Positions 50,898-62,938 of a stretch of 64,000 nucleotides of DNA are shown piece by piece; within the stretch, counting starts at the first letter, position 1; the number at the start of each line of letters is the position of its first letter. Under the pieces are notes generated by a model. The model saw nothing but the letters and a program-made list of their open reading frames with translations, was not told the DNA's origin and made no database searches. Origin of the DNA: Limonium bicolor. Its lineage: Eukaryota; Streptophyta; Magnoliopsida; Caryophyllales; Plumbaginaceae. The position numbers and the translations under genes were made by a program. The stretch lies in the NCBI GenBank assembly GCA_023374045.1, contig CM041783.1:94957298-95021297 (forward strand), written 5' to 3'.

Positions 50898-53800
50898 TGT
50901 AACACCCCGGTTTTCACACACTAAAATTTTCTTATTACTTGAACAACTTACTACAATATTTTACAGCGGAAGACTAAATAACACCTAAGTCAAACCGGAG
51001 CGCTACCGCCACACCCACACCAACTAGTGTGGATGCTAAGGCTAATCCACCTACAACCTAACTCCCGGAACATGCTCCAAGGAGTTTACCACTTACAAAT
51101 AAATAAAATTTCTAGCTATGTCGGCGCGTTCCCTTGTCCCAAGCTCAAGAGCAATATCACACAAAGAATCAACTTCACCTGCAACAAACCTGTGGCCAGC
51201 AAACAATCACACAAAAGGGCCACAGGCACAAACCAGAAAACGTCAGCAAAGCTGAGTAACAAATATCACACCCTGTAAAATTCACTCTCTTTGAAAAAAA
51301 CCTTTTTAGCAGCATAAAGGCACACATCAACACAAACAACCATGTTATCAACCACAAACACAAGTTTACAACACACTCACCTTCCTTGAGACATTTTACC
51401 TTAACACAAACCACCTGTTCATAATGATATCACAATACCAGCAAACTCACCAGAGACATAAATCCAATAATATTTTGGAAACCACATAACAATTCCCACC
51501 AGTTTGTATCTCAATTATTAACATTCCACCAATCCTCGGGCACACCGGTCTTTCGACAAAGAGCTACTAGGCTCTCGGCCCCTTGGACAAATAATTCCAC
51601 CACCTCACCCCATGTCCTTAAGTGTGCACACCCCCTATGAATCATCAGTCCATAGAGTAGATCATGATGGCTTAGCTCCAATACATTGGTAGGAGCGAAA
51701 ATTCAGTGAATGGCCAACCATGGCTCGACAAATTGAAGGAGCTAACCATAGCTCAATAGTTTCGAAATATATTTTCCAAATTCACACTTCCACCACCATA
51801 AGTAATATCAACCTTTCCAACATATAAATATCATCCACAATCATATAAAATTGCTCAAAATAACCACCAACCAAAGGATAGCAATAAACAAGATTAATCA
51901 CATATTAAAGTACAAACAACCCACCTTTAGAATTAAAACCTGTATAAGGTTAGACTTTGTCTAACTTTGTTCCACCTGAATATCCACTCCATCAAAATCA
52001 AGCTTTTCTCTTAGCAATCACAGATCAACAAGAATTCCACACCAAGAGTAGTCACCAAAAATCATTCCAGAGCCTTTCAAGGCTAAGCCAAGCAACAAAA
52101 CACCCAAACCATACTTAAACACAATTTTCCTTCTTTCCAAGTTTTAGCACACATATAACCTTACAAGACTTCCTTATACCTTTTACACTTCACCACCTCT
52201 TACAACTTCAACCACAAGTCATATTAGGACCATAATGACCAGAGAAACCATTAAATCCAATAACCAACACACAATTACACTTATTCAAGCTTAAAGCACA
52301 CCTTTATCCCAAATCACTTCCTAGTAATTCGAATGACATCCCAAAGGAGTTTCGACCTGAATTTTTGACCATAGATATAAATTCGAAATATAAGAATACC
52401 CTCAAAATTTCAGCTCAAACCCATGTCGGAAACTCATCTAAACAACTCCTAAAGCTTAAAGCTCATTATTTTCCCTTGCCATGTCTATCCGACTTAAATA
52501 TCTTCATTCGACTTCATTTTTTGACCATAACCATATGTTCACTATTAAAGACTACCCTCAAAATTTTAAGGCAAGATGAATTCGGGAACCTATTTAACTA
52601 AGTCTCAAGGCTTAAAACACCATTTAAGCCCTCCCACCTTGACCTAGCATTTTTATGTCTAACCACGAGTTCCCACCACCTATAATCAATTATTATGAGT
52701 TAATATAGGTAGAATAACACACCAAACTCAACAAAATCCCATCGAAATCACTCAAGGAGTCTTAAAACACATTTTTCCTCCCTAAAAGTTCCCTAGAACT
52801 TATCCTACTTCCCAAAGGTATTTTCGCCTGAATATTTGATATTATTCTAGTAATAACTATCTAAGAACACTGTCAAAATTTCAGCTCAAGAGAAGCTAGG
52901 GTTCGGAAGTTACCATTAACAAGAGTTAAAGCTCAAAATCAGGGTTTAAAGAAAGAAATGGTGAGCATAAGTGTTACCTGGAATCTCCTTGCCATTTTAG
53001 CCACGACCTTACAAGTCCCTTAGCTAAATGAATCAATTTCTTCCACCAACCAATTCGTCCAAGGTCACCAGCTCCTTCTCCCTCCTTGAAATCTTGTTTT
53101 TCCTTGATTTCTAGCTTGAATCTCCTTCTCCAATGGTGGGTGTTGAGTTCTATGAGCTTCTATGGTGTTCTAATGGCGTGAGAGTGAGTGAGGAAGGCAG
53201 GTAAATCGGTTCCCATCTCATTCTTAAGGATGGCGTGAGTGAATTCCAATTTTACTTCATTAATTAAGTGTAATGATTACTAAGATAACCTTATCTCTTC
53301 CTAAGCCATTAGATTAGTGACAATTGTCTAGATTAAATCTCAGCCCTCCATGTGTGACCGGCCTTAATGATGAAGGAGACAAGTGGCATGGGTAATAAAG
53401 AGTATAAGACAAAATAGAATGATGTCTTCACTTACAGCCGTCGGATCGTAGATATTTTGCTTGGATGAATCTCCACCATCCATGTGTGACCACCCCTCAT
53501 TAATGAAGGTGACACATGTCTTCTCTTGATTGAACCATGTGTAACTAATCATCTCTTGACACCTCGACGCTTACATCATCGTTATGTCATGCCGACATCA
53601 TCACTGCATCATCACTGCATCATCACTGCATCACCACTGCATCACCACTGCATCATCATGGTCAAAGTTGACCATTGACCAAGGTTTGACCAATGTCCAA
53701 TGTTTGACCGAAGTCAGACCAAAGTTGACCTAGGTTTGACCACAGTTGACCGGGGCTTCTAGAACTCCATGCAACTCACCGAAATTTCAGTGTTCTCGGA

Positions 53801-53913
53801 ACTTTCTGAACTAGGGTTCTCAAGGTTTTTGGTTGATTCCCAACCACTATGGCTTCCTCGTGTTCTCTAATTCCTAAGGAACTATGGTTTCATTAGGGTT
53901 ACTTCGTATTACA
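50898..53913 (-). mobile_element. LTR copy 13 (3016 bp), altered 5' end
   Basis: Near consensus for about 2.9 kb. From 53790 it accumulates deletions, and the element-sense 5' terminus no longer reads TGTAATACCCCG: the plus strand has CTTCGTATTACA. It leads straight into the replaced stretch of internal region 14. Confidence 0.92.
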
Positions 53914-54100
53914 TTCTCCGTTCGTTGCGTTATCTTACTACATTGACGACGTTGTGCCTATTCTCTAGCACATAGGATCACAAAATGACGAAGTATATTC
54001 AAGACAAACAAGCAAAAACCACTACATAACATACAATACAAATACCATCAACATAATACACAACACACAGTATCCAAGCAAAACACAATACACACCAGCA
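53890..54100. other. Stretch replaced by sequence absent from other copies
   Basis: Where other units have the LTR start, polypurine tract and about 170 bp of internal sequence, this copy has CTTCGTATTACATTCTCCG and then unfamiliar sequence to about 53985. A/C-rich sequence (ACATACAATAC, AACACAATACACACC) follows to about 54090. It is slightly longer than what it replaces. No coding or known element motif is visible. It could be a gene-conversion patch, a filler at a repaired break or an assembly join. Confidence 0.8.
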
Positions 54101-54907
54101 CATAAGCACACAAGTCAATTTCCAATACTGAGTACATCATATTAATCATGTCAATAATTATATCACACACCCTCATACATGGTGTCAACTATTTATTTCA
54201 AAAAGTATCCAACCACAAAATCCCAAACTTTATGTTCTCCTTATGTAATCCACTTCATTAAAACATGAACCAAACCACAATTCCTCATGATATAAAGCAT
54301 ATTAACACAATAAACACATTCCAATTATTTTGTCACTCATCACCTATTACACACATACAATACCAATCCATCTACTTCAGACAATTCATCACATAGCAAA
54401 AGATAATAATTGATCATATAACATGTCAAACACTTTAAAGTTCCTATTGCATCAATCTCAGATATTAATATCAAACTATCCTCAATTATTTCACCACTAA
54501 TCAACACCCTACGTCTTACACCAACCACTTCCCACTGCGCTACTCTGATCTAATTTTTTCGTGATCACTTACAGGAAGCTTCAGGAATCCTCCAACCCTG
54601 CCATGGTCAGTGCCAGTGTTGAACTATCCTTCCACCTCAATTTGTTTTCAGTTTCCCTTGATCTGACCAGGATCAAGGTCAACTCCTTCACGTCAGATTC
54701 AAGCAATTTGCACAATTAAACAAGTTCCAGTTTATCCTAGTATAGCCCCAATTATCCGACGACCACAACTAATTCCAAACAATCAAACAAATCGGTAACA
54801 AGCAACAAACACAATTCCCATCCCCACGGCTTGTCAAGTTTTTAAGCCTAGATTTAATCTTAACTCAACCAAAGCTCCCTAGAACCAAACCTGCTCTGAT
54901 ACCACTC
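53914..54907 (-). mobile_element. Internal region 14 (994 bp), partly replaced
   Basis: From 53914 to about 54090 the sequence does not match any other copy. The polypurine tract and its flank are missing, replaced by about 60 bp of mixed sequence and then A/C-rich low-complexity sequence. The normal unit resumes at about 54090 (CAGCACATAAGCACACAAG). Indels continue to about 54540 and damage the tRNA-Met-like segment. Primer-binding site at 54893-54904 is intact. Confidence 0.9.
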
Positions 54908-57900
54908 TGTAACCCCCGGTTTTCACACACTAAAATTTTCTTATTACTTGAACACTTACTACAATATTTTACAGCGGAAGACTAAATAACACCTAAGTCA
55001 AACCGGAGCGCTACCGCCACACCCACACCACCAACTAGTGTGGATGCTAAGGCTAATCCACCTACAACCTAACTCCCGGAACATGCTCCAAGGAGTTTAC
55101 CACTTACAAATAAATAAAATTCTAGCTATGTCGGCGCGTTCCCTTGTCCCAAGCTCAGAGCAATATCACACAAAGAATCAACTTCACCTGCAACAAACCT
55201 GTGGCCAGCAAACAATCACACAAAGGGCCACAGGCACAAACCAGAAAACGTCAGCAAAGCTGAGTAACAAATATCACACCCTGTAAAATTCACTCTCTTT
55301 GAAAAAAACCTTTTTAGCAGCATAAAGGCACACATCAACACAAACACCATGTTATCAACCACAAACACAAGTTTACAACACACTCACCTTCCTTGAGACA
55401 TTTTACCTTAACACAAACCACCTGTTCATAATGATATCACAATACCAGCAAACTCACCAGAGACATAAATCCAATAATATTTTGGAAACCACATAACAAT
55501 TCCCACCAGTTTGTATCTCAATTATTAACATTCCACCAATCCTCGGGCACACCGGTCTTTCGACAAGAGCTACTAGGCTCTCGGCCCCTTGGACAAATAA
55601 TTCCACCACCTCACCCCATGTCCTTAAGTGTGCACACCCCCTATGAATCATCAGTCCATAGAGTAGATCATGATGGCTTAGCTCCAATACATTGGTAGGA
55701 GCGAAAATTCAGTGAATGGCCAACCATGGCTCGACAAATTGAAGGAGCTAACCATAGCTCAATAGTTTCGAAATATATATTCCAAATTCACACTTCCACC
55801 ACCATAAGTAATATCAACCTTTCCAACATATAAATATCATCCACAATCATATAAAATTGCTCAAAATAACCACCAACCAAAGGATAGCAATAAACAAGAT
55901 TAATCACATATTAAAGTACACCAAACAACCCACCTTTAGAATTAAAACCTGTATAAGTTAGACTTTGTCTAACTTTGTTCCACCTGAATATCCACTCCAT
56001 CAAATCAAGCTTTCTCTTAGCAATCACAGATCAAACAAGAATTCCACACCAAGAGTAGTCACCAAAAATCATTCCAGCCTTTCAAGCTAAGCCAAGCAAC
56101 AAAACACCCCAAAACCATACTTAAACACAATTTTCCTTCTTTCCAAGTTTTAGCACACATATAACCTTACAAGACTTCCTTATACCTTTTACACTTCACC
56201 ACCTCTTACAACTTCAACCACAAGTCATATTAGGACCATAATGACCAGAGAAACCATTAAATCCAATAACCAACACACAATTACACTTATTCAAGCTTAA
56301 AGCACACCTTTATCCCAAATCACTTCCTAGTAATTCGAATGACATCCCAAAGGAGTTTCGACCTGAATTTTGACCATAGATATAAATTCGAAATATAAGA
56401 ATACCCTCAAAATTTCAGCTCAAACCCATGTCGGAAACTCATCTAAACAACTCCTAAAGCTTAAAGCTCATTATTTTCCCTTGCCATGTCTATCCGACTT
56501 AAATATCTTCATTCGACTTCATTTTTTGACCATAACCATATGTTCACTATTAAAGACTACCCTCAAAATTTTAAGGCAAGATGAATTCGGGAACCTATTT
56601 AACTAAGTCTCAAGGCTTAAAACACCATTTAAGCCCTCCCACCTTGACCTAGCATTTTATGTCTAACCACGAGTTCCCACCACCTATAATCAATTATTAT
56701 GAGTTAATATAGGTAGAATAACACACCAAACTCAACAAAATCCCATCGAAATCACTCAAGGAGTCTTAAAACACATTTTTCCTCCCTAAAAGTTCCCTAG
56801 AACTTATCCTACTTCCCAAAGGTATTTTCGCCTGAATATTTGATATTATTCTAGTAATAACTATCTAAGAACACTGTCAAAATTTCAGCTCAAGAGAAGC
56901 TAGGGTTCGGAAGTTACCATTAACAAGAGTTAAAGCTCAAAATCAGGGTTTAAAGAAAGAAATGGTGAGCATAAGTGTTACCTGGAATCTCCTTGCCATT
57001 TTAGCCACGACCTTACAAGTCCCTTAGCTAAATGAATCAATTTCTTCCACCAACCAATTCGTCCAAGGTCACCAGCTCCTTCTCCCTCTTGAAATCTTGT
57101 TTTTCCTTGATTTCTAGCTTGAATCTCCTTCTCCAATGGTGGGTGTTGAGTTCTATGAGCTTCTATGGTGTTCTAATGGCGTGAGAGTGAGAGTGAGTGA
57201 GGAAGGCAGGTAAATCGGTTCCCATCTCATTCTTAAGGATGGCGTGAGTGAATTCCAATTTACTTCATTAATTAAGTGTAATGATTACTAAGATAACCTT
57301 ATCTCTTCCTAAGCCATTAGATTAGTGACAATTGTCTAGATTAAATCTCAGCCCTCCATGTGTGACCGGCCTTAATGATGAAGGAGACAAGTGGCATGGG
57401 TAATAAAGAGTATAAGACAAAATAGAATGATGTCTTCACTTACAGCCGTCGGATCGTAGATATTTTGCTTGGATGAATCTCCACCATCCATGTGTGACCA
57501 CCCCTCATTAATGAAGGTGACACATGTCTTCTCTTGATTGAACCATGTGTAACTAATCATCTCTTGACACCTCGACGCTTACATCATCGTTATGTCATGC
57601 CGACATCATCACTGCATCATCACTGCATCATCACTGCATCACCACTGCATCACCACTGCATCATCATGGTCAAAGTTGACCATTGACCAAGGTTTGACCA
57701 ATGTCCAATGTTTGACCGAAGTCAGACCAAAGTTGACCTAGGTTTGACCACAGTTGACCGGGGCTTCTAGAACTCCATGCAACTCACCGAAATTTCAGTG
57801 TTTCTCGGAACTTTCTGAACTAGGGTTTCTCCAAGGTTTCTTGGTTGATTCCCAACCACTATGGCTTCCTCGTGTTCTCTAATAATTCCTAAGGAACTAT

Positions 57901-57937
57901 GGTTTCCATTAGGGTTACAAAAATTCGGGGTATTACA
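54908..57937 (-). mobile_element. LTR copy 14 (3030 bp)
   Basis: Complete LTR; the element-sense 3' end is missing bases (TGTAACCCCCGG on the plus strand). Indels at 54940-55150 and 55915-56110. The GAGAGT step near 57183 is repeated once more than in other copies. Confidence 0.94.
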
Positions 57938-58911
57938 TTCTCCCCCCGTTAAACAAAGCTTCGTCCCCGATGCTTAACTTACCACCATCATCACCAAATA
58001 CCCAAACACAAATACAAATCTTTGACGACAAGGTAATACCACCAAGCATTAAATAGCCATAAATAAATGTCACATAATCATAGCACACAAGCACATAAGC
58101 ACACAAGTCAATTTCCAAATACTGAGTAACATCATATTAATCATGTCAATAATTATATCAACACCTCATACATGGTGTCAAACTATTTATTTTCAAAAGT
58201 ATCCAACCACAAAATCCCAAACTTTATGTTCTCCTTATGTAATCCACTTCATTAAAACATGAACCAACACACAATTCCTCATGATATAAAGCATATTAAC
58301 ACACATAACCATGTCAATTATTTTGTCACTCATCACCTATTACACACATACAATAACAATCCATCTACTTCAGACAATTCATCACATAGCAAAAAGATAA
58401 TAATTTGATCATATAAACATGTCAAACACTTTAAGTGTCCTATTGCATCAATCTCAGATATTAATATCAAACTATCCTCAATTATTTCACCACTAATCAA
58501 CACCTACGTCTTACACCAACCACGCTTCCACTGCGCTACTCTGATCTAATTTTTCGTGATCACTTACAGGAAGCTTCAGGAATCCTCCAACCCTGCCATG
58601 GTCAGTGCCAGTGTTGAACTATCCTTCCACCTCAATTTGTTTTCAGTTTCCCTTGATCTGACCAGGATCAAGGTCAACCTTCCACGTCAGATTCAAGCAA
58701 TTTGCACAATTAAACAAGTTCCAGTTTAATCCTAGTATAGCCCCAATTATCCGACGACCACAACTAATTCCAAACAATCAAACAAATCGGTAAACAAGCA
58801 AATAACAACAACAAACACACTTCCCTCCCCACGGCTTGTCAGTTTTTAAGCCTAGATTTAATCTGAACTCAACAAAGCCTCCCTAGGACCAAACCTGCTC
58901 TGATACCACTC
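57938..58911 (-). mobile_element. Internal region 15 (974 bp)
   Basis: Near consensus until about 58790, then indel-rich up to the LTR, including an added AATAACAAC-like stretch near 58800. Polypurine tract at 57938-57947 and primer-binding site at 58897-58908 are intact. Confidence 0.94.
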
Positions 58912-61900
58912 TGTAACACCCGGTTTTCACACACTAAATTTTCTTATTACTGAACAATTACTACAATAGTTTACAGCGGAAGACTAAATAACACCTAAGT
59001 CAAACCGGAGCGCAACCCACACCCCACCAACTAGTGTGGATGCTAAGCTAATCCACCTACACCTAACTCCCGGAACATGCTCCAAGGAGTTTACCACTTA
59101 CAATAAATAAAATTTCTAGCTATGTCGGCGCGTTCCCTTGTCCCAGCTCAAGAGCAATATCACACAAAGAATCAACTTCACCTGCAACAAACCTGTGGCC
59201 AGCAAACAATCACACAAAAGGGCCACAGGCACAAACCAGAAAACGTCAGCAAAGCTGAGTAACAAATATCACACCCTGTAAAATTCACTCTCTTTGAAAA
59301 AAACCTTTTTAGCAGCATAAAGGCACACATCAACACAAACAACCATGTTATCAACCACAAACACAAGTTTACAACACACTCACCTTCCTTGAGACATTTT
59401 ACTTAACACAAACCACCTGTTCATAATGATATCACAATACCAGCAAACTCACCAGAGACATAAATCCAATAATATTTTGGAAAACATAACAATTCCACCA
59501 GTTTGTATCTCAATTATTAACATTCCACCAATCCTCGGGCACACCGGTCTTTCGACAAAGAGCTACTAGGCTCTCGGCCCCTTGGACAAATAATTCCACC
59601 ACCTCACCCCATGTCCTTAAGTGTGCACACCCCCTATGAATCATCAGTCCATAGAGTAGATCATGATGGCTTAGCTCCAATACATTGGTAGGAGCGAAAA
59701 TTCAGTGAATGGCCAACCATGGCTCGACAAATTGAAGGAGCTAACCATAGCTCAATAGTTTCGAAATATATATTCCAAATTCACACTTCCACCACCATAA
59801 GTAATATCAACCTTTCCAACATATAAATATCATCCACAATCATATAAAATTGCTCAAAATAACCACCACCAAAGGATAGCAATAAACAAGATTAATCACA
59901 TATTAAAGTACAAACAACCCACCTTTAGAATTAAAACCTTGTATAAGGTTAGACTTTGTCTAACTTTGTTCCACCTGAATATCCACTCCATCAAAATCAA
60001 GCTTTCTCTTAGCAATCACAGATCAACAAGAATTCCACACCAAGAGTAGTCACCAAAAATCATTCCAGAGCCTTTCAAGGCTAAGCCAAGCAACAAAAAC
60101 ACCCAAAACCATACTTAAACACAATTTCCTTCTTTCCAAGTTTTAGCACACATATAACCTTACAAGACTTCCTTATACCTTTTACACTTCACCACCTCTT
60201 ACAACTTCAACCACAAGTCATATTAGGACCATAATGACCAGAGAAACCATTAAATCCAATAACCAACACACAATTACACTTATTCAAGCTTAAAGCACAC
60301 CTTTATCCCAAATCACTTCCTAGTAATTCGAATGACATCCCAAAGGAGTTTCGACCTGAATTTTGACCATAGATAAAATTCGAAATATAAGAATACCCTC
60401 AAAATTTCAGCTCAAACCATGTCGGAAACTCATCTAAACAACTCCTAAAGCTTAAAGCTCATTATTTTCCCTTGCCATGTCTATCCGACTTAAATATCTT
60501 CATTCGACTTCATTTTTTGACCATAACCATATGTTCACTATTAAAGACTACCCTCAAAATTTTAAGGCAAGATGAATTCGGGAACCTATTTAACTAAGTC
60601 TCAAGGCTTAAAACACCATTTAAGCCCTCCCACCTTGACCTAGCATTTTATGTCTAACCACGAGTTCCCACCACCTATAATCAATTATTATGAGTTAATA
60701 TAGGTAGAATAACACACCAAACTCAACAAAATCCCATCGAAATCACTCAAGGAGTCTTTAAAACACATTTTCCTCCCTAAAAGTTCCCTAGAACTTATCC
60801 TACTTCCCAAGGTATTTTCGCCTGAATATTTGATATTATTCTAGTAATAACTATCTAAGAACACTGTCAAAATTTCAGCTCAAGAGAAGCTAGGGTTCGG
60901 AAGTTACCATTCAAGAATCTATTATAGTTAATATAGGTCACAAAATCCATCGGGGGGGAAGGTAGTTACCAGTAATAACAAGAGTTAAAGCTCAAGAAAT
61001 CTAGGGTTTAACAAGAAAGTCAAAATTCAGGTGAGCATAAGTGTTACTAAATCTTCCCTTGCCATTTTAGCCACGACCTTACAAGTCCCTTAGCTAAATG
61101 AATCAATTTCTTCCACCAACCAATTCGTCCAAGTCACCAGCTCCTTCTCCCTCTTGAAAATCTTGTTTTCCTTGATTTCTAGCTTGAATCTCCTTCTCAA
61201 TGGTGGTGTTGAGTTCTATGAGCTTCTATGGTGTTCTAATGGCGTGAGAGTGAGTGAGGAAGGCAGGTAATCGGTTCCCATCTCATTCTTAGGATGGCGT
61301 GAGTGAATTCCAATTTACTTCATTAATTAAGTGTAATGATTACTAAGATAACCTTATTCTTCCTAAGCCATTAGATTAGTGACAATGTCTAGATTAAATC
61401 TCAGCCCTCCATGTGTGACCGGCCTAATGATGAAGGAGACAAGTGCATGGGTAATAAAGAGTATAAGACAAAATAGAATGATGTCTTCACTTACAGCCGT
61501 CGGATCGTAGATATTTTGCTTGGATGAATCTCCACCATCCATGTGTGACCACCCCTCATTAATGAAGGTGACACATGTCTTCTCTTGATTGAACCATGTG
61601 TAACAATCATCTCTTGACACCTCGACGCTTACATCATCGTTATGTCATGCCGACATCATCACTGCATCATCACTGCATCATCACTGCATCACCACTGCAT
61701 CACCACTGCATCATCATGGTCAAAGTTGACCATTGACCAAGGTTTGACCAATGTCCAATGTTTGACCGAAGTCAGACCAAAGTTGACCTAGGTTTGACCA
61801 CAGTTGACCGGGGCTTCTAGAACTCCATGCAACTCACCGAAATTTCAGTGTTCTCGGAACTTCTGAACTAGGGTTTCTCCAAGGTTTCTTGGTTGATTCC

Positions 61901-61984
61901 CAACCACTATGGCTTCCTCGTGTCTCTAATAATTCCTAAGGAACTATGGTTTCCATTAGGGTTACAAAAATTCGGGGTATTACA
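58912..61984 (-). mobile_element. LTR copy 15 (3073 bp), with insertion
   Basis: The longest LTR in the window. It is about 40 bp longer than the common form because of a patchwork insertion at about 60915-61040, with further indels to 61200. The region 58912-59110 is also indel-rich. Confidence 0.94.
60915..61040. other. Patchwork insertion in LTR copy 15
   Basis: After GGAAGTTACCATT the normal AACAAGAGTTAAAG is delayed by about 50 bp that includes ATTATAGTTAATATAGGT and CACAAAATCCATCG, then a run of G. These words resemble the sequence about 200 bp earlier in the same LTR (TATGAGTTAATATAGGT, CAAAATCCCATCG). It looks like locally templated filler or merged reads. Confidence 0.75.
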
Positions 61985-62938
61985 TTCTCCCCCCGTTAAA
62001 CAAAGCTTCGTCCCCGATGCTTAACTTACCACCATCATCACCAAATACCAAACACAAATACAAATCTTGACGACAGGTAATACCACCAGCATTAAATAGC
62101 CATAAATAAATGTCACATAATCATAGCACACAAGCACATAAGCACACAAGTCAATTTCCAAATACTGAGTAACATCATATTAATCATGTCAATAATTATA
62201 TCAACACCTCATACATGGTGTCAAACTATTTATTTTCAAAGTATCAAACCACAAAATCCCAAACTTTAGGTTCTCCTTATGTAATCCACTTCATTAAAAC
62301 ATGAACCAACACCAAATTCCTCATGATATAAAGCATATTAACACACATAACAGTCAATTATTTGTCACACTCATCATATTACACACATACAATACAATCC
62401 ATCTACTTCAGACAATTCATCACATAGCAAAAAGATAATAATTTTGATCATATAAACATGTCAAACACTTTAAGTGTCCTATTGCATCAATCTCAGATAT
62501 TAATATCAAACTATCCTCAATTATTTCACCACTAATCAACACCTACGTCTTACACCAACCACGCTTCCACTGCGCTACTCTGATCTAATTTTTCGTGATC
62601 ACTTACAGGAAGCTTCAGGAATCCTCCAACCCTGCCATGGTCAGTGCCAGTGAACTATCCTTCCACCTCAATTTGTTTTCAGTTTCCCTTGATCTGACCA
62701 GGATCAAGGTCAACCTTCACGTCAGATTCAAGCAATTTGCACAATTAAACAAGTTCCAGTTTAATCCTAGTATAGCCCCAATTATCCGACGACCACAACT
62801 AATTCCAAACAATCAAACAAATCGGTAACAAGCAACAAACACAATTCCCATCCCCACGGCTTGTCAAGTTTTTAAGCCTAGATTTAATCTTAACTCAACC
62901 AAAGCTCCCTAGAGACCAAACCTGCTCTGATACCACTC
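61985..62938 (-). mobile_element. Internal region 16 (954 bp)
   Basis: Non-coding internal segment, shortest of the set because of small deletions at 62040-62400 and 62650-62720. Polypurine tract at 61985-61994 and primer-binding site at 62924-62935 are intact. Confidence 0.94.

Noticed and set aside
53890..53945. Possible sequencing-adapter remnant at the replaced stretch (TACTTCGT-like word)
   Set aside because: Only about 8 bases resemble a known long-read adapter, and part of that word comes from the normal repeat sequence, so it is too weak to claim.
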